Positions 50,976-62,662 are shown, counted from the stretch's first letter. The stretch is 64,000 nt of DNA from Burkholderia sp. D-99 (GCF_011605345.1 NZ_JAAOXM010000015.1:124001-188000); one strand, 5' to 3'. A program made the numbers and translations. The notes: generated by a model not told the origin, from the letters alone.

Positions 50976-52075
50976 TGCAGTATTTCCAGGTTCGCGCCGG
51001 CCGCCTTCGCGCACACACGCGCGACTTCCTCGGTGGCCTCGGGCTTCGCCAATGCACGCGAACGTTCCGCCATGTCGGCGAGCGATGCCCGCGACTGGCC
51101 GCGCAGCCAGTCGGCGAGCAGATCCGCCGACAGGTCGCGTTGTTGCACCAGTACGGCCGCGCCCGCATCGGCGAGGAACGCGGCGTTGGTCGTCTGGTGA
51201 TCGTCGACCGCGTACGGGAACGGCACGAACAGCGCCGCCACGCCCACCGCCGCGATCTCCGACACCGTCATCGCACCCGACCGGCAGATCACGAGATCCG
51301 CCGCCGCATACGCGGCCGCCATGTCGTCGATGAACGGCACGAGCCGCACGTCTTCGCCGGCCGAGAAACCGGCCGCTTCGTAATTCGTCTTCAATGCTTC
51401 GATGTGCTTCACGCCGGCCTGGTGCACGACGCGCGGGCGTTCGCCCGGCGTCAGCAGCGCCAGCGCGCGCGGCACGACTTCGTTCAGCGCGGTCGCACCA
51501 AGGCTGCCGCCGACGACCAGCACGTTCAACGGGCCGCTGCGCGATGCATAGCGTGCTTTGGGCGCTTCCGTGCCGGCAAGTTCCGCACGAATCGGGTTAC
51601 CCGTCCATTCCGCGTGCGGCAGCGCGCCGGGGAATGCGACGAGCACGCGCTTCGCGAGTTTCGCAAGCACCTTGTTCGTCAGGCCCGCGATCGAATTCTG
51701 TTCATGCAGCACGAGCGGACGCCCCGACAGCGCGGTCATCACGCCCGCCGGGAACGTGATGTAGCCGCCCATCCCGAGCACGACGTCCGGCCGCACGCGG
51801 CGCAGCGCGCCGAGGCTCTGCCAGCATGCGCGCAGCAGGTTGACCGGCAGCGTCAGCTTGGTCTTCAGGCCCTTGCCGCGCAGCCCGCCGAACCGCACGT
51901 ACTCCATCGGAATGCCGTGCTTCGGCACGAGCGTCGCTTCCATCCCGGCCGGATTGCCGAGCCATACGACGCGCCAGCCCGCCGCTTCCATCCGGTGCGC
52001 GACCGCGAGCCCCGGGAACACGTGGCCCCCGGTGCCGCCTGCCATCACCATCAGCGTGCGTTGCGACGCGGTCAT
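50972..52075 (-). CDS. murG: UDP-GlcNAc:lipid I GlcNAc transferase
   Basis: Peripheral inner-membrane glycosyltransferase that forms lipid II. It has 367 residues. The first glycine loop [15 protein letters not shown] (near 11-25) and the second ([16 protein letters not shown], near 188) are present, as is the UDP-GlcNAc-binding stretch ([25 protein letters not shown], near 261). Overlaps ftsW and murC by four bases on each side. Confidence 0.98.
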   Translation of the reverse strand: MTASQRTLMVMAGGTGGHVFPGLAVAHRMEAAGWRVVWLGNPAGMEATLVPKHGIPMEYVRFGGLRGKGLKTKLTLPVNLLRACWQSLGALRRVRPDVVLGMGGYITFPAGVMTALSGRPLVLHEQNSIAGLTNKVLAKLAKRVLVAFPGALPHAEWTGNPIRAELAGTEAPKARYASRSGPLNVLVVGGSLGATALNEVVPRALALLTPGERPRVVHQAGVKHIEALKTNYEAAGFSAGEDVRLVPFIDDMAAAYAAADLVICRSGAMTVSEIAAVGVAALFVPFPYAVDDHQTTNAAFLADAGAAVLVQQRDLSADLLADWLRGQSRASLADMAERSRALAKPEATEEVARVCAKAAGANLEILQ

Positions 52076-53355
52076 ACCTTCCCTCCGCGCATCAGCACCC
52101 GGTTTTCATAGTCGACCCGCAGCAGCACCGCGATCGCCACGCAGTTCAGCAGAATGCCGGAGCCGCCGTAGCTCACGAGCGGCAGCGTCAGGCCCTTGGT
52201 CGGCAGCAGCCCGAGGTTCACGCCCATGTTGATGAAGGTCTGCGCACCGAACCAGATGCCGATACCCTTGGCCATCAGGCCCGCGAACGTGCGATCGAGC
52301 GCGAGCGCCTGGCGGCCGATCTCGAACGCGCGGCGCACGATCCAGTAAAACAACAGGATCACGACCAGCACGCCGACGAAACCGAGTTCCTCGCCAATCA
52401 CCGCGAGGATGAAGTCGGTATGGGCTTCCGGCAGGTAGTTCAGCTTCTCGACGCTGCCGCCGAGGCCGACCCCGAACCACTCGCCACGTCCGAACGCGAT
52501 CAGCGAGTGCGTGAGCTGGTACGCCTTGCCCTGCGCGTAGCGCTCGTCCCACGGATCGAGGTACGCGAAGATCCGCTCGCGACGCCACGGCGACAGCCAC
52601 ACCAGCATCGTGAACGTGCCGACCGCCGTCGCGACGAGGCCGCCGAACAGCTTGCCGTTCACGCCGCCGAGGAACAGCACGCCCATCGCGATCGCCGCGA
52701 CCACCATGAACGCGCCCATGTCAGGCTCGAGCAGCAGCAGCGCACCGACCAGCCCGACCGCGAATGCCATCGGCAGGAAGCCCTTCGCGAAGCTCTGCAT
52801 GTATTCCTGCTTGCGCACCGTGTAGTTCGCCGCGTAGATCGTCACCGCGAGCTTCATGATTTCCGACGGCTGCATGTTCGTGATGCCGAGCGGAATCCAG
52901 CGGCGGGCACCGTTCACGCCCTTGCCGACGTGCGGGATCAGCACGATCACGAGACCGACGAGCGCGATCAGGAAGAGATGCGGCGCGTACTTGTCCCATG
53001 TCGACACCGGCACCCGGAACGCGATCACCGCCGCGATGAACGCGACGACGAGCGAGATGCAGTGGCGCATCAGGAACGCGTAATCGTGATACGACGCGTA
53101 TTTCGGCGAATCGGGCATCGCGATCGACGCCGAGTACACCATCACGACGCCCAGCCCGAGCAGCGCGATCGCGACCCACAGCAGCGAGTAGTCGAAGTCG
53201 AGCATCCTCGAACGGCTCGGGCGCACGCCGTTGACGACGCTCGCGAGGCCACCCGTCGCGGCACGCGTGGCCGACGCGACGCGGCCGCCCGCGGCATTGC
53301 CGCCGGTGTCGCGCCGATCGTTGAAACGGGAGACGATGCGATCGGACCAGCTCAT
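52072..53355 (-). CDS. ftsW: peptidoglycan glycosyltransferase FtsW
   Basis: SEDS-family septal glycan polymerase that works with FtsI. It has 427 residues and about ten transmembrane helices. A cytoplasmic N terminus of about 65 residues precedes the first helix ([23 protein letters not shown]). Conserved regions include [18 protein letters not shown] (near 158-175) and [16 protein letters not shown] (near 324-339). ATG at 53355 overlaps the murD stop; an earlier in-frame codon would lie within murD. Confidence 0.97.
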   Translation of the reverse strand: MSWSDRIVSRFNDRRDTGGNAAGGRVASATRAATGGLASVVNGVRPSRSRMLDFDYSLLWVAIALLGLGVVMVYSASIAMPDSPKYASYHDYAFLMRHCISLVVAFIAAVIAFRVPVSTWDKYAPHLFLIALVGLVIVLIPHVGKGVNGARRWIPLGITNMQPSEIMKLAVTIYAANYTVRKQEYMQSFAKGFLPMAFAVGLVGALLLLEPDMGAFMVVAAIAMGVLFLGGVNGKLFGGLVATAVGTFTMLVWLSPWRRERIFAYLDPWDERYAQGKAYQLTHSLIAFGRGEWFGVGLGGSVEKLNYLPEAHTDFILAVIGEELGFVGVLVVILLFYWIVRRAFEIGRQALALDRTFAGLMAKGIGIWFGAQTFINMGVNLGLLPTKGLTLPLVSYGGSGILLNCVAIAVLLRVDYENRVLMRGGKV

Positions 53356-54878
53356 GGCGTCGCTCCTTTGTCGATGGCGATTTCGTCGACCGCCGCGCGG
53401 AACACATCCGCGCGATGGGCATAGTTCCTGAACATGTCGAGGCTCGCGCATGCGGGCGACAGCAGCACCGCATCGCCCGGTTCGGCGAGGTCGGCCGCCG
53501 CGTGCACCGCGCCTTCGAGCGTCGCATGATCGGCAAGCGGTACGCCCGTTTCGGCGAGCGTGTCGCGGATCGCCGGCGCGTCACGGCCGATCAGCATCAC
53601 CGCGCGGCACCAGCGCGCAACCGGCGCGACCAGCGGCGCGAAATCCTGACCCTTGCCGTCTCCGCCCGCGATCAGCACGATCTTCTGGGCGAGCCCGTCG
53701 AGCGCGGCAACCGTTGCGCCGACGTTCGTGCCCTTGCTGTCGTCGACGTAGTCCACGTCGTCGATCGTCGCGATCACTTCGACGCGATGCGCTTCGCCGC
53801 GGTACTCGCGCAGCGCGTGCAGCAGCGGTGCGGCCGGCAGGTCGATCGCGCGTGCGAGCGCGAACGCGGCCAGCGCGTTCGCCGCGTTGTGCAGCCCGCG
53901 AATACGCAGTGCGTCGGCCGGCATCAAGCGCTTCTGCGCGATGTCGGGCGTATGCGCGGCATCGCGCTTGCGCCGGCGGCTCGTCGTCGCCGCTTCGTCG
54001 GGTGCATCGCGATCGACGGCTTCCACCAGCCACGCGATGCCGTTGTCGCGCGACAGCCCGTAGTCGCCGTCCTGTACCGGTTCGTTCAGGCCGAACGTGA
54101 CCGTACGCGGCGAGTCGGCCGCGCCGGCTGCCGGCGCGAACTTCATCACGGCCGCATCGTCGCGGTTCAGCACGCGCGTCGTTGTCGCGCCGAAGATCCG
54201 GCCCTTTGCCTGTGCGTACGCGTCGAAGCTGCCGTGCCAGTCGAGGTGGTCCTGCGTGATGTTGAGGATCGCGGCCGCATCGGGCGAGAACGTGCGCGCA
54301 GTCTCGAGCTGGAAGCTCGACAGTTCGAGCACCCATACGTCGGGCAGCGCGGTTTCGTCGATCGCACCGGCGAGCCGGTCGAGCATCGCGGGGCTGATGT
54401 TGCCCGCGACGGCGACCTTCTTGCCCGAGCGCTGGCACAGCAGGCCCGTGAGGCTCGTCGTCGTGGTCTTGCCGTTGGTGCCCGTGATCGCGAGCACCTT
54501 CGGCTGGTAGCCGCTCGTGCCGAGCGCACGCAGCGCCTGCGCGAAGAATTCCAGCTCGCCCCACACCGCGACGCCGCGCTCGTTCGCGGCCGCAACCAAC
54601 GCCGCGAGTGCCGGTTCGAGCGGCGACAGCCCGGGGCTCAGCCCGACGATCTCGACGCCGCCGTCGAGCAGCGCGGGCGTGAACGCCCCGCCGACGAATT
54701 CCGCATCGATGCCTTCAGCCTGCAGCGCGGCAAGGTTCGGCGGCGCCTCGCGGGTATCGGCAATACGCAGCCGGCACCCGTGCCTCGCGCACCATCGCGC
54801 GATCGCGAGACCCGATTCCCCGAGCCCCAGTACGAGCACCATCGGCCGTTGCCGATCTCCAAACATCTCGCCAGACAT
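53352..54878 (-). CDS. murD: UDP-MurNAc-L-Ala--D-glutamate ligase
   Basis: Adds D-glutamate to the precursor. It has 508 residues, longer than the roughly 440 of E. coli MurD; the extra length includes a polar segment near 290-312 ([18 protein letters not shown]). The N-terminal [16 protein letters not shown] binds the UDP moiety, and [11 protein letters not shown] is near 133. The start at 54878 is 16 bases after mraY; an alternative ATG is four codons later. The extension looks like a lineage feature with a basic RRRKR stretch. Confidence 0.96.
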   Translation of the reverse strand: MSGEMFGDRQRPMVLVLGLGESGLAIARWCARHGCRLRIADTREAPPNLAALQAEGIDAEFVGGAFTPALLDGGVEIVGLSPGLSPLEPALAALVAAANERGVAVWGELEFFAQALRALGTSGYQPKVLAITGTNGKTTTTSLTGLLCQRSGKKVAVAGNISPAMLDRLAGAIDETALPDVWVLELSSFQLETARTFSPDAAAILNITQDHLDWHGSFDAYAQAKGRIFGATTTRVLNRDDAAVMKFAPAAGAADSPRTVTFGLNEPVQDGDYGLSRDNGIAWLVEAVDRDAPDEAATTSRRRKRDAAHTPDIAQKRLMPADALRIRGLHNAANALAAFALARAIDLPAAPLLHALREYRGEAHRVEVIATIDDVDYVDDSKGTNVGATVAALDGLAQKIVLIAGGDGKGQDFAPLVAPVARWCRAVMLIGRDAPAIRDTLAETGVPLADHATLEGAVHAAADLAEPGDAVLLSPACASLDMFRNYAHRADVFRAAVDEIAIDKGATP

Positions 54879-54894
54879 CCTTGTTACCTTTCCT

Positions 54895-56064
54895 TTACCG
54901 CAGCTTGAGGGTGGTCAGACCGAACAGGCACAGCATCAGCGTGATGATCCAGAAACGCACGACCACCTGCGTTTCTTTCCAGCCGGACAACTCGAAATGG
55001 TGATGCAGCGGCGCCATCTTCAGCAGGCGCCGCCCTTCGCCGTAACGCTTTTTCGTGTACTTGAACCATGAAACCTGCAGCATCACCGACAGCGTTTCCG
55101 CGACGAAGATGCCGCCCATGATGAACAGCACGATTTCCTGGCGCACGATCACCGCGACCGTGCCGAGCGCGCCGCCGAGCGCCAGCGCGCCGACGTCACC
55201 CATGAACACCTGCGCGGGGTGCGTGTTGTACCAGAGGAACGCGAGCCCTGCCCCGCCCATCGCGGAACAGAAGATCAGCAGTTCGCCCGCGCCCGGAATG
55301 TGCGGAAACAGCAGGTATTTTGAATAGACCGCGCTGCCCATCACGTACGCGAACACACCCAGCGACGCACCGACCAGCACGACCGGCATGATCACGAGGC
55401 CGTCGAGGCCGTCGGTCAGGTTCACTGCGTTGCTCGCGCCGACGATCACGAAGTACGTCAGCACGATGAAGCCCCAGACGCCGAGTGGATAGCTGATCGA
55501 CTTCAGGAACGGCAGCATCAGGTCGGCGCGTGCCGGCAGCCCCATCGACAGGCCGCTCCTCACCCAAGCCATGAACAGGTCGAACACGCGCACGTTGTTC
55601 GCCTCGGACACGCTGAACGCGAGGTAGACGGCCGCAAACAGCCCGATCACCGATTGCCAGAAATACTTCTCGCGCGACGACATCCCGCGCGGATCCTTGT
55701 GGACGACCTTGCGGTAGTCGTCGACCCAGCCGATCACGCCGAAACCGAACGTGACAAGCATCACGATCCAGATGAAACGGTTCGTCAGGTCGCCCCACAA
55801 CAGCGTCGCGACCGCGATGCCGATCAGGATCAGCACGCCGCCCATCGTCGGCGTGCCGGACTTGACGAGGTGGGTCTGCGGGCCGTCCTTGCGCACGGCC
55901 TGCCCGACCTTCATTTGCGTCAGCTTGCGGATCACCCACGGTCCGCACACGAGCCCGATCCCGAGCGCGGTGATGGTGGCCATCACCGCACGGAATGTGA
56001 GGTACGTGAACAAGCGCAAAAAGCTTGCGTCTCCTTGCAGCCATTGCGCCAGCGCCAGCAGCAT
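54895..56064 (-). CDS. mraY: phospho-MurNAc-pentapeptide transferase
   Basis: Integral membrane enzyme that transfers phospho-MurNAc-pentapeptide to undecaprenyl phosphate, forming lipid I. It has 389 residues and ten helices. The active-site segments [12 protein letters not shown] (near 215), [15 protein letters not shown] (near 286) and PLHHHFE (near 354) are all present. It lies 16 bases after murF and 16 before murD. Confidence 0.98.
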
Positions 56065-56080
56065 GCTTCCTTCCTTCTAC

Positions 56081-57487
56081 TCAGTGTGCAGCGGGCGCCG
56101 TGCCCGCCGCGGGTTGGTTCGTCAGCGCGTCGACCACGCGCTCCATCTTCATGTACCGCGAGCCCTTCACGAGCAGCGTCGCCTGCGCGCCGTAGCCCGC
56201 CGCGAGCAGCGCGTCGACCAGCGCGCCGACGTCGCCGAAATGGCGGGCGGTGTCGCCGTACGCCGCGCAGGCATCGCGCGATGCGTCGCCGAGCGCGAAC
56301 AGCGCGTCGATCCCGCACTCGCGCGCGTATGCACCGACCTCCCGGTGGAAAGCCGGCCCTTCGTCGCCGACCTCGCCCATGTCACCGATCACCAGCACGC
56401 GCGGCGCCGGTTGCGTGGCGAGCACGTCGATCGCGGCACGCATCGAATCGGGATTCGCGTTGTACGTATCGTCGACGACCGTTGCACCCGCGAGGCTGCC
56501 TGCGATCGCCTGCTTCACCTGCAGCCGGCCCTTGACCGGCTCGAATGATTCGAGGCCCTGCTTGATCGCCGACAGCGCGACGCCGGCGCCCAGTGCCGCG
56601 GCCGTCGCGGCCAGCGCGTTGCGCGCGTTGTGCTCGCCGAGCGCGCGCAGCCGCACCGTGACGGCGCCCGCGGGCGTGTCGATCGCGAGTTCGCCGCCGT
56701 GCAGGCGGCCGATGACCTGCGCATCGTTCTGCCGTTCGGCATCGTGCAGCGCGAAATCGAGGATCCGGTTGCCGGTCGCCGCGACGCGCCAGATGCCCGC
56801 ATACGCATCGTCGGCCGGGAACACCGCAACGCCGTCCGGCGGCAGCGCGTGAATCACGGCCGCGTGTTCGAGCGCGACAGCTTCCACCGTCGCCATGAAT
56901 TCCTGGTGCTCGCGCTGCGCGTTGTTGACGAGCGCGACCGTCGGCGCCGTGAGGCGCGCGAGGACTTCGGTCTCGCCCGGGTGGTTCATCCCGATCTCGA
57001 TCACCGCGAGACGATGCTGGGCCGACAGGCGCAGCAGCGTCAGCGGCAGGCCGACATCGTTGTTCAGGTTGCCGGCCGTCGCGAGCCGCGCATTGGCGCC
57101 GACCGCCGCCGCGAAGATCGACGCGATCATTTCCTTGACGGTCGTCTTGCCATTGCTGCCTGTCACCGCAACGAGCGGCAACGCGAATCGTTTGCGCCAG
57201 CCGTGCGCAAGTGCGCCGAGCGCGGCACGTGTTTCGCCGCCTTCGATTGCCGGCATCGTGACGCCAGCCGGCACGTGCGCGACGAGCGCCGCGGCAGCAC
57301 CGCGCGCAGCGACATCGCCAAGGAAGTCGTGCGCGTCGAAGCGCTCGCCTTTCAGTGCAACGAACAGGTCGCCGGGGCCGACCGTGCGGCTGTCCGTCGA
57401 CACGCGGTCGAACGTGACGCCCGCATCGCCGTGGACGGTTGCGTCGGGAATCAGGCGAGCGGCTTCGCCGAGGCTCAGCATCGTCAT
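56081..57487 (-). CDS. murF: UDP-MurNAc-tripeptide--D-Ala-D-Ala ligase
   Basis: Adds the D-Ala-D-Ala dipeptide made by Ddl. It has 468 residues. The N-terminal domain has VSTDSRTVGPGDLFVALKGERFDAHDF near 28-54, the ATP loop GSNGKTTVKEM near 108, and DTYNANPDSMRAA near 343. Its start overlaps murE by four bases. Confidence 0.97.
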   Translation of the reverse strand: MTMLSLGEAARLIPDATVHGDAGVTFDRVSTDSRTVGPGDLFVALKGERFDAHDFLGDVAARGAAAALVAHVPAGVTMPAIEGGETRAALGALAHGWRKRFALPLVAVTGSNGKTTVKEMIASIFAAAVGANARLATAGNLNNDVGLPLTLLRLSAQHRLAVIEIGMNHPGETEVLARLTAPTVALVNNAQREHQEFMATVEAVALEHAAVIHALPPDGVAVFPADDAYAGIWRVAATGNRILDFALHDAERQNDAQVIGRLHGGELAIDTPAGAVTVRLRALGEHNARNALAATAAALGAGVALSAIKQGLESFEPVKGRLQVKQAIAGSLAGATVVDDTYNANPDSMRAAIDVLATQPAPRVLVIGDMGEVGDEGPAFHREVGAYARECGIDALFALGDASRDACAAYGDTARHFGDVGALVDALLAAGYGAQATLLVKGSRYMKMERVVDALTNQPAAGTAPAAH

Positions 57488-59022
57488 TCGGCGCCTCCCT
57501 TGCCATGCGTCGCGCGCGCTGCCAGCGCGAGCCGCGCGTGATCCTGGTCGGAGAACGTGCGCTTCTTGCCCATGATTTCCTGCGTGGCCTCGTGGCCCTT
57601 GCCGGCCAGCACGACGACATCCTCGCGTGCGGCGCCGCGCACCGCCTGCAGGATTGCGCTCGCGCGATCCTCGATACGGCGTGCGCGATCGGGCGCGGTC
57701 ATGCCCGTGACGATCTGGTCGATGATGCGCTGCGGATCCTCGCTGCGCGGGTTGTCGCTCGTGACGACGGTTTCATCGGCGAGCCGCTCCGCGATCGCGC
57801 CCATCAGCGGGCGCTTCGTCGCATCGCGATCACCGCCGCAGCCGAACATGCAGACGAGCCGGCCGCCGCGCGCCGCGGCGATCGGGCGCAGCGCGTCGAG
57901 CGTCTTTTCGAGCGCGTCGGGCGTGTGTGCGTAGTCGATCACGACGAGCGGTTCGTCGTTCTGCAGTCGGCCGCCGAGCCGCTGCATCCGGCCGTTGACG
58001 GACTCGAGCCGCGCGATCTCGGCGAGTGCGGCGTCGAACGGCACGTCGGCTGCGAGCAGCGAGCCGAGCACCGCGAGCAGGTTGCTGACGTTGAACGTGC
58101 CGAGCGTGCCGACCTCGACGTCCGCGTCGCCCCACGACGAGCGCAGGCGGAACGCCGTGCCGGTTGCAGTGGCGCGCACGTCGATCGCGACCAGTTCGCG
58201 ATCGGCGTCGGGCGCCGGTGCATCGCCGATCCCGTACGCGATCGTGCGCACGCGGCCGGCGAGCTTCTCGAGCAGGCGCCGGCCGGCTGCGTCGTCGCGG
58301 TTGACGACCGCCGCGCGCAGGCCTCGCCACGCGAACAGCTTCGCCTTCGCGGCTTCATACGCATCGAACGTGCCGTGATAGTCGAGGTGATCCTGCGTGA
58401 GGTTCGTAAATACCGCGATGTCGAAGGCCGTACCGTTCACGCGCCCCTGGTGCAGCGCGTGCGACGACACTTCCATCGCCACGGCCTTCGCGCCCGCGTC
58501 GCGCAACTGCGCGAGACTGCGCTGCAGTTGCGGCGCGTCGGGAGTCGTGAACCCCGTCGGCACGAGCTGGCCGGGCATCCCGCTGCCGAGCGTGCCGATC
58601 ACCGCGCACGGTTGGTGCAGCGCCGTCAGCGCGGCGGCGATCCATTGCGTGCACGAAGTCTTGCCGTTCGTGCCGGTTACGCCCACCGCGAGCAGGCTGT
58701 CGCTCGGATCGCCGTACCAGCCGCTGGCGATCTCGCCGGCGAGCTGATCGAGCGCCGGCACGGCCAGTGCAACGGGCACCGCCGGCGCCGCGACCAGCCC
58801 TTCCGGCTGATACAGCACGGCGGCCGCACCGCTCGCGACGGCATCGACAATGAAAGCGCGGTTGTCGGCCCCGTCGACCGCATACGCAAGAAACACGTCG
58901 CCGGCCTTGAGGCTGCGCGTGTCGGCATGCAGTTGCGCTGCGGGGGCCACATGCTGACGCAGCCACGCAAGCGCGGCTGCGATCTGCTGATGCGCCGGAT
59001 GGGAACTGCGAGCGGCGCTCAT
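57484..59022 (-). CDS. murE: UDP-MurNAc-L-Ala-D-Glu--meso-DAP ligase
   Basis: Adds meso-diaminopimelate. It has 512 residues. GTNGKTSC is near 115 and the mDAP-selective motif DNPRSEDP near 419, which indicates a DAP-type cell wall. A conserved carbamylated-lysine region follows. Overlaps ftsI and murF by four bases on each side. Confidence 0.98.
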   Translation of the reverse strand: MSAARSSHPAHQQIAAALAWLRQHVAPAAQLHADTRSLKAGDVFLAYAVDGADNRAFIVDAVASGAAAVLYQPEGLVAAPAVPVALAVPALDQLAGEIASGWYGDPSDSLLAVGVTGTNGKTSCTQWIAAALTALHQPCAVIGTLGSGMPGQLVPTGFTTPDAPQLQRSLAQLRDAGAKAVAMEVSSHALHQGRVNGTAFDIAVFTNLTQDHLDYHGTFDAYEAAKAKLFAWRGLRAAVVNRDDAAGRRLLEKLAGRVRTIAYGIGDAPAPDADRELVAIDVRATATGTAFRLRSSWGDADVEVGTLGTFNVSNLLAVLGSLLAADVPFDAALAEIARLESVNGRMQRLGGRLQNDEPLVVIDYAHTPDALEKTLDALRPIAAARGGRLVCMFGCGGDRDATKRPLMGAIAERLADETVVTSDNPRSEDPQRIIDQIVTGMTAPDRARRIEDRASAILQAVRGAAREDVVVLAGKGHEATQEIMGKKRTFSDQDHARLALAARATHGKGGAE

Positions 59023-60866
59023 CGAACAACTCCTGGTGAATTACGCGTCGTGCTGGACACGATCATATGCTTCGCACCGCCACCCGCGGCCAGCTTTTGC
59101 GGCCCCGTTGCGGAAGGTGCTGCCGGCGAATCGTCAGACACGACAAGCTGCTTGATCGGCATGTTCGGCGGCACGTTCAGTGCACGCATCGTATCCCCGG
59201 CGATCGCCGAGAATACGGGGCCGGACACCTGTCCGCCGAAGTGGCTGCCGGCGGTCGGCTCGTCGACCGACACCGCGACGACGATGCGCGGATTCGGCAT
59301 CGGCGCCATCCCGACGAACGACGCGCGGTACTTGCGCGTGTAGCCGTGACCTTCATGCTTGTACGCGGTACCGCTCTTGCCGCCGACGCGATAGCCCGGC
59401 ACGGCCGCATCAGGCGACGTGCCGCCCGGCGCCACCACCGTCTCGAGCATCGCGCGCACTTCGCGCGCGGTGGTCGGGTTGAACACCTGCGTGCCCACGA
59501 CCGGCTGGTTGGGGTCGGTCTTGAAAATGGTCACGGGCATCAGCTCGCCGTCATGCGCGATCGCCGTGTAAGCGCGTGCGAGCTGGAACAGCGACACCGA
59601 CAGGCCGTAGCCGTACGACATCGTCGCCTGCTCGATGCGACGCCAGCTCTTCCATGGACGCAGGCGGCCGGCCACCGCGCCCGGGAACCCGACCTTCGGC
59701 GCCTGGCCGAGGCCGATGCTCGTATACATATTCCACATTTCCTCGGGCCGCATCGTCATCGCGATCTTCGTCGCGCCGATGTTGCTCGACTTCTGGATCA
59801 CGCCGCCGACCGTCAGCGTGCCGAAACCTGCGTCGTCGGTGATCGGCGCGCCGTCCAGCACGAAATGTCCGTTGCCCGTCTCGACGAGCGTGTTCGGCGT
59901 CACGCGGTGCAGGTCGAGCGCGAGCGATACCGTGAACGGCTTCATGATCGAGCCCGGCTCGAACACGTCGGTCATGATCCGGTTGCGCAGCTGCTCGCCC
60001 GTCATGCGCGAGCGGTCGTTCGGGTTGTACGTCGGGTAGTTGACGAGCGCGAGCACCTCGCCGGTGCGCACGTCGACGACCATCGCCGCGCCGGCCTTCG
60101 CCTTGAACTTCTCGACGGCGGCCTTCAGGTTCGCGTACGCGATGTACTGGATCTTGCTGTCGATCGACAGGTCGACGTCGGTCCCGTTGTGCGGCGGGAT
60201 CTGCTCGGCGACGTCCTCGACGATGTGTCCCATCCGGTCCTTGATCACGCGACGCACGCCCGACGTGCCGGACAGCATCTTCTGGTCGCCGAGTTCGACG
60301 CCTTCCTGCCCTTCGTCCTCGACGTTCGTGAAGCCGATCAGGTGAGCGGTGATCTCGCCTTCCGGATAGAAGCGCTTGTATTCGTTGCGCTGGTAGATGC
60401 CGGGAATGTCGAGCGCGGCGACCTTGTCCGCAACGTCGAGCGGCACCTGGCGCTTCACGTAGACGAACCCCTTGTCTTCCGACAGCTTCACGCGCAGTTC
60501 CTTCGGCGTCATGCCGAGGAGCTTGCCAAGCTGGTTGACCTTGTCGGCATCGAGATCGTCCGGCACCGCGTCGGGAATCGCCCAGATCGCGCGCACGGGC
60601 AGGCTCGTCGCGAGCACGAGCCCGTTACGGTCGAGAATCTTGCCGCGCGTCGCCGGCAGCTCGAGCGTGCGCTGGTAGCGGCTTTCGCCCTGCTTCTGGT
60701 AGAACGCGTTGCCGGGCCCCTGGATCCAGAACGCGCGCGCGGCCAGCGCGACGAACGCCATGAACAGCAGGAACACGACGAGCTTCGAGCGCCACATCGG
60801 CAGATGCACGCCCAGCACCGGGCTGGACGAGAACTTCACGTTCTGGCGCTTCTGGGACGGCTTCAT
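59019..60866 (-). CDS. ftsI: septal peptidoglycan transpeptidase PBP3
   Basis: Class B penicillin-binding protein that cross-links septal murein. It has 615 residues. One N-terminal helix (about 26-48, LVVFLLFMAFVALAARAFWI) anchors it. The transpeptidase motifs are SxxK (SIMK near 306), SxN (SSN near 358) and KSGT (near 494). The pedestal domain includes RGKILDRNGLVLA. ATG at 60866 is chosen because it overlaps the ftsL stop by four bases and the frame upstream is shadow sequence. Target of aztreonam and ceftazidime-type drugs. Confidence 0.98.
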   Translation of the reverse strand: MKPSQKRQNVKFSSSPVLGVHLPMWRSKLVVFLLFMAFVALAARAFWIQGPGNAFYQKQGESRYQRTLELPATRGKILDRNGLVLATSLPVRAIWAIPDAVPDDLDADKVNQLGKLLGMTPKELRVKLSEDKGFVYVKRQVPLDVADKVAALDIPGIYQRNEYKRFYPEGEITAHLIGFTNVEDEGQEGVELGDQKMLSGTSGVRRVIKDRMGHIVEDVAEQIPPHNGTDVDLSIDSKIQYIAYANLKAAVEKFKAKAGAAMVVDVRTGEVLALVNYPTYNPNDRSRMTGEQLRNRIMTDVFEPGSIMKPFTVSLALDLHRVTPNTLVETGNGHFVLDGAPITDDAGFGTLTVGGVIQKSSNIGATKIAMTMRPEEMWNMYTSIGLGQAPKVGFPGAVAGRLRPWKSWRRIEQATMSYGYGLSVSLFQLARAYTAIAHDGELMPVTIFKTDPNQPVVGTQVFNPTTAREVRAMLETVVAPGGTSPDAAVPGYRVGGKSGTAYKHEGHGYTRKYRASFVGMAPMPNPRIVVAVSVDEPTAGSHFGGQVSGPVFSAIAGDTMRALNVPPNMPIKQLVVSDDSPAAPSATGPQKLAAGGGAKHMIVSSTTRNSPGVVR

Positions 60867-61204
60867 CGCGCGCCTCCCTTGCCCTTGCCTGCCGTGTCGG
60901 CCGAAGCCGGGATCGGCGCGTCGATCGCCTTCGCGGCGCCCGGCGGCAGCGTCAGGTATTGCGTGCGGCCGGTCGAGATCGGCTGCATCTTCAGCGAATC
61001 GTTCGCGAGCTGCTCGATGCGCGATGTCTTCGACAGCGCGCTCTGCTGATATTGAAGCTGCGCGTAGTCCTGCTGGAGCTGACGCTCCTGCGACTGCGCG
61101 CGCTGCAGCTGGATGAAAATCTGCCGCTGCTGGTTCGTCGAATTGACGACCGACAGCGCGCAACCCATCACGATGATCAGCAGGAAGATATTGAAGCGGC
61201 TCAT
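60863..61204 (-). CDS. ftsL: cell division protein FtsL
   Basis: Small bitopic divisome protein that complexes with FtsB and FtsQ. It has 113 residues. The N-terminal helix ([17 protein letters not shown]) is followed by a periplasmic coiled coil with glutamine-rich heptads ([20 protein letters not shown], near 27-46). The C-terminal tail is Ala/Lys/Gly-rich. Overlaps rsmH and ftsI by four bases on each side. Confidence 0.95.
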   Translation of the reverse strand: MSRFNIFLLIIVMGCALSVVNSTNQQRQIFIQLQRAQSQERQLQQDYAQLQYQQSALSKTSRIEQLANDSLKMQPISTGRTQYLTLPPGAAKAIDAPIPASADTAGKGKGGAR

Positions 61205-62142
61205 GGCGTGACGCGCTCCGCAATGCGCATCACGGCCGAGCGGGCACGCGGATTCGCAGCAACTTCCGCTTCACTCGGAAACTGGCGGCTGATGATCTTG
61301 AGCGGCGGGCTCGGGAGGTCGACGGCACGGATCGGCAGGCGACGATCGACCGCAGGCGCACTCGCGTGCGCCTGCATGAATCGCTTGACGATCCGGTCCT
61401 CGAGTGAATGAAAGCTGATGACCACCAGCCGCCCCCCTTGCTCCAGCAACGACAGTGCCGCGTCTAGTACGACTTGCAGGTCCGCAAGCTCTTGATTGAC
61501 GTGAATCCGTATAGCCTGAAAGGTGCGGGTTGCCGGATCCTTGCCCTTCTCACGGGTTTTGACGACGTGACCCACGATTTGGGCAAGCTCGCCCGTGGTG
61601 TCGAGAGGCCCAAGACGGTCGGACTCTGCCCGGCGAGCAACAAGCGCCTTTGCAATCTGAAAAGCAAACCGTTCTTCCCCATAATCTCGTATCACCTCCG
61701 TCAATTCCTGCACCGTTGCCCGTGCGAGCCATTCCGCCGCCGACTCGCCGCGCGTCGGATCCATTCGCATGTCCAGCGGACCATCCGCGCGGAAACTGAA
61801 GCCGCGCGCCGGATCGTCCACCTGCGGCGAGGACACGCCCAGGTCAAGCAACACACCCGACACCTTCTCGATACCGCGCGCCGCAAGCGCGTCGCGCATC
61901 GATGCAAAGCTGTCATGCACGATCGAGAAGCGCGCATCCTCGATGCCCTGCGCCGTCTCGATCGCTCGCGGATCCTTGTCGAACGCGATCAGCCGCCCGG
62001 CCGTCGCCAGCCGCGCGAGCACCGCGCGGCTATGGCCGCCGCGCCCGAACGTGCCGTCGACATAAACGCCGTCCGGCCGCGTCACGAGCGACTCGACCGC
62101 TTCATCCAACAGCACCGTCCGATGCCGCAATTCGTTTCCCAT
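61201..62142 (-). CDS. rsmH: 16S rRNA m4C1402 methyltransferase
   Basis: Also called MraW; N4-methylates C1402 of 16S rRNA. It has 313 residues. The SAM-binding start [15 protein letters not shown] is near 24-38, [20 protein letters not shown] near 101-120, and [13 protein letters not shown] near 256. ATG at 62142 gives the conserved [17 protein letters not shown] start; an in-frame codon at 62250 would overlap mraZ. It lies 23 bases after mraZ. Confidence 0.97.
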   Translation of the reverse strand: MGNELRHRTVLLDEAVESLVTRPDGVYVDGTFGRGGHSRAVLARLATAGRLIAFDKDPRAIETAQGIEDARFSIVHDSFASMRDALAARGIEKVSGVLLDLGVSSPQVDDPARGFSFRADGPLDMRMDPTRGESAAEWLARATVQELTEVIRDYGEERFAFQIAKALVARRAESDRLGPLDTTGELAQIVGHVVKTREKGKDPATRTFQAIRIHVNQELADLQVVLDAALSLLEQGGRLVVISFHSLEDRIVKRFMQAHASAPAVDRRLPIRAVDLPSPPLKIISRQFPSEAEVAANPRARSAVMRIAERVTP

Positions 62143-62165
62143 CGCGGGAGTCTCCGTCACCGCAA

Positions 62166-62594
62166 TCAGAACGTGAAATTCTTCAGCGCGTCGGGCATGC
62201 CCTGCGCCATCGCCGCCTGCTCCTTCGCGTTGTAGGTCTGCGAATCCCACAGCTCGAAGTGACTACCCATTCCCAACAACATGACTTCCTTTTCCAGCCC
62301 GGCTGCCATGCGCAGCTCGGGCGATACAAGAATCCGGCCTGCGCTGTCGAGATCGACATCCATCGCATTGCCGAGAAAAATGCGCCGCCACCAGTGCGCG
62401 TCCATCGGCAGCGCGGCGATCTTGGCGCGGAATACCTCCCATTCGGGGCGCGGAAACAGCAACAGGCAGCCGTCCGGGTGCTTGGTCACAGTCACCCGTC
62501 CTTCTGCCTGTCCTTGCAGCGCTTCGCGATAGCGAGCCGGCACCGACATCCGCCCTTTCGCATCGAGCGTCAGCGCCGACGCCCCTTGGAACAC
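62166..62594 (-). CDS. mraZ: transcriptional regulator MraZ
   Basis: AbrB-fold protein that binds repeats in the dcw promoter and represses its own operon. It has 142 residues, starts [24 protein letters not shown], and has the second DxxGR repeat ([16 protein letters not shown]) near 80-95. It is the first gene of the dcw cluster. Decamer repeats lie 69-108 bases upstream of its start. Confidence 0.97.
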   Translation of the reverse strand: MFQGASALTLDAKGRMSVPARYREALQGQAEGRVTVTKHPDGCLLLFPRPEWEVFRAKIAALPMDAHWWRRIFLGNAMDVDLDSAGRILVSPELRMAAGLEKEVMLLGMGSHFELWDSQTYNAKEQAAMAQGMPDALKNFTF

Positions 62595-62662
62595 TTTCCG
62601 CTCTCCCGTTCAGGGCACCGAAGCACCCGCTCAATGCTGAGAATTTAGCCGGAATAGCCCGC
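62595..62662 (-). other. mraZ 5' leader
   Basis: The 68 bases between the decamer repeats and the mraZ ATG contain a GGGAGAG ribosome-binding stretch and no gene. The rest of the 386-base gap upstream of mraZ holds the repeats, the promoter, an A/T-rich stretch (about 62740-62830) and, near coq7, a long hairpin. Confidence 0.6.
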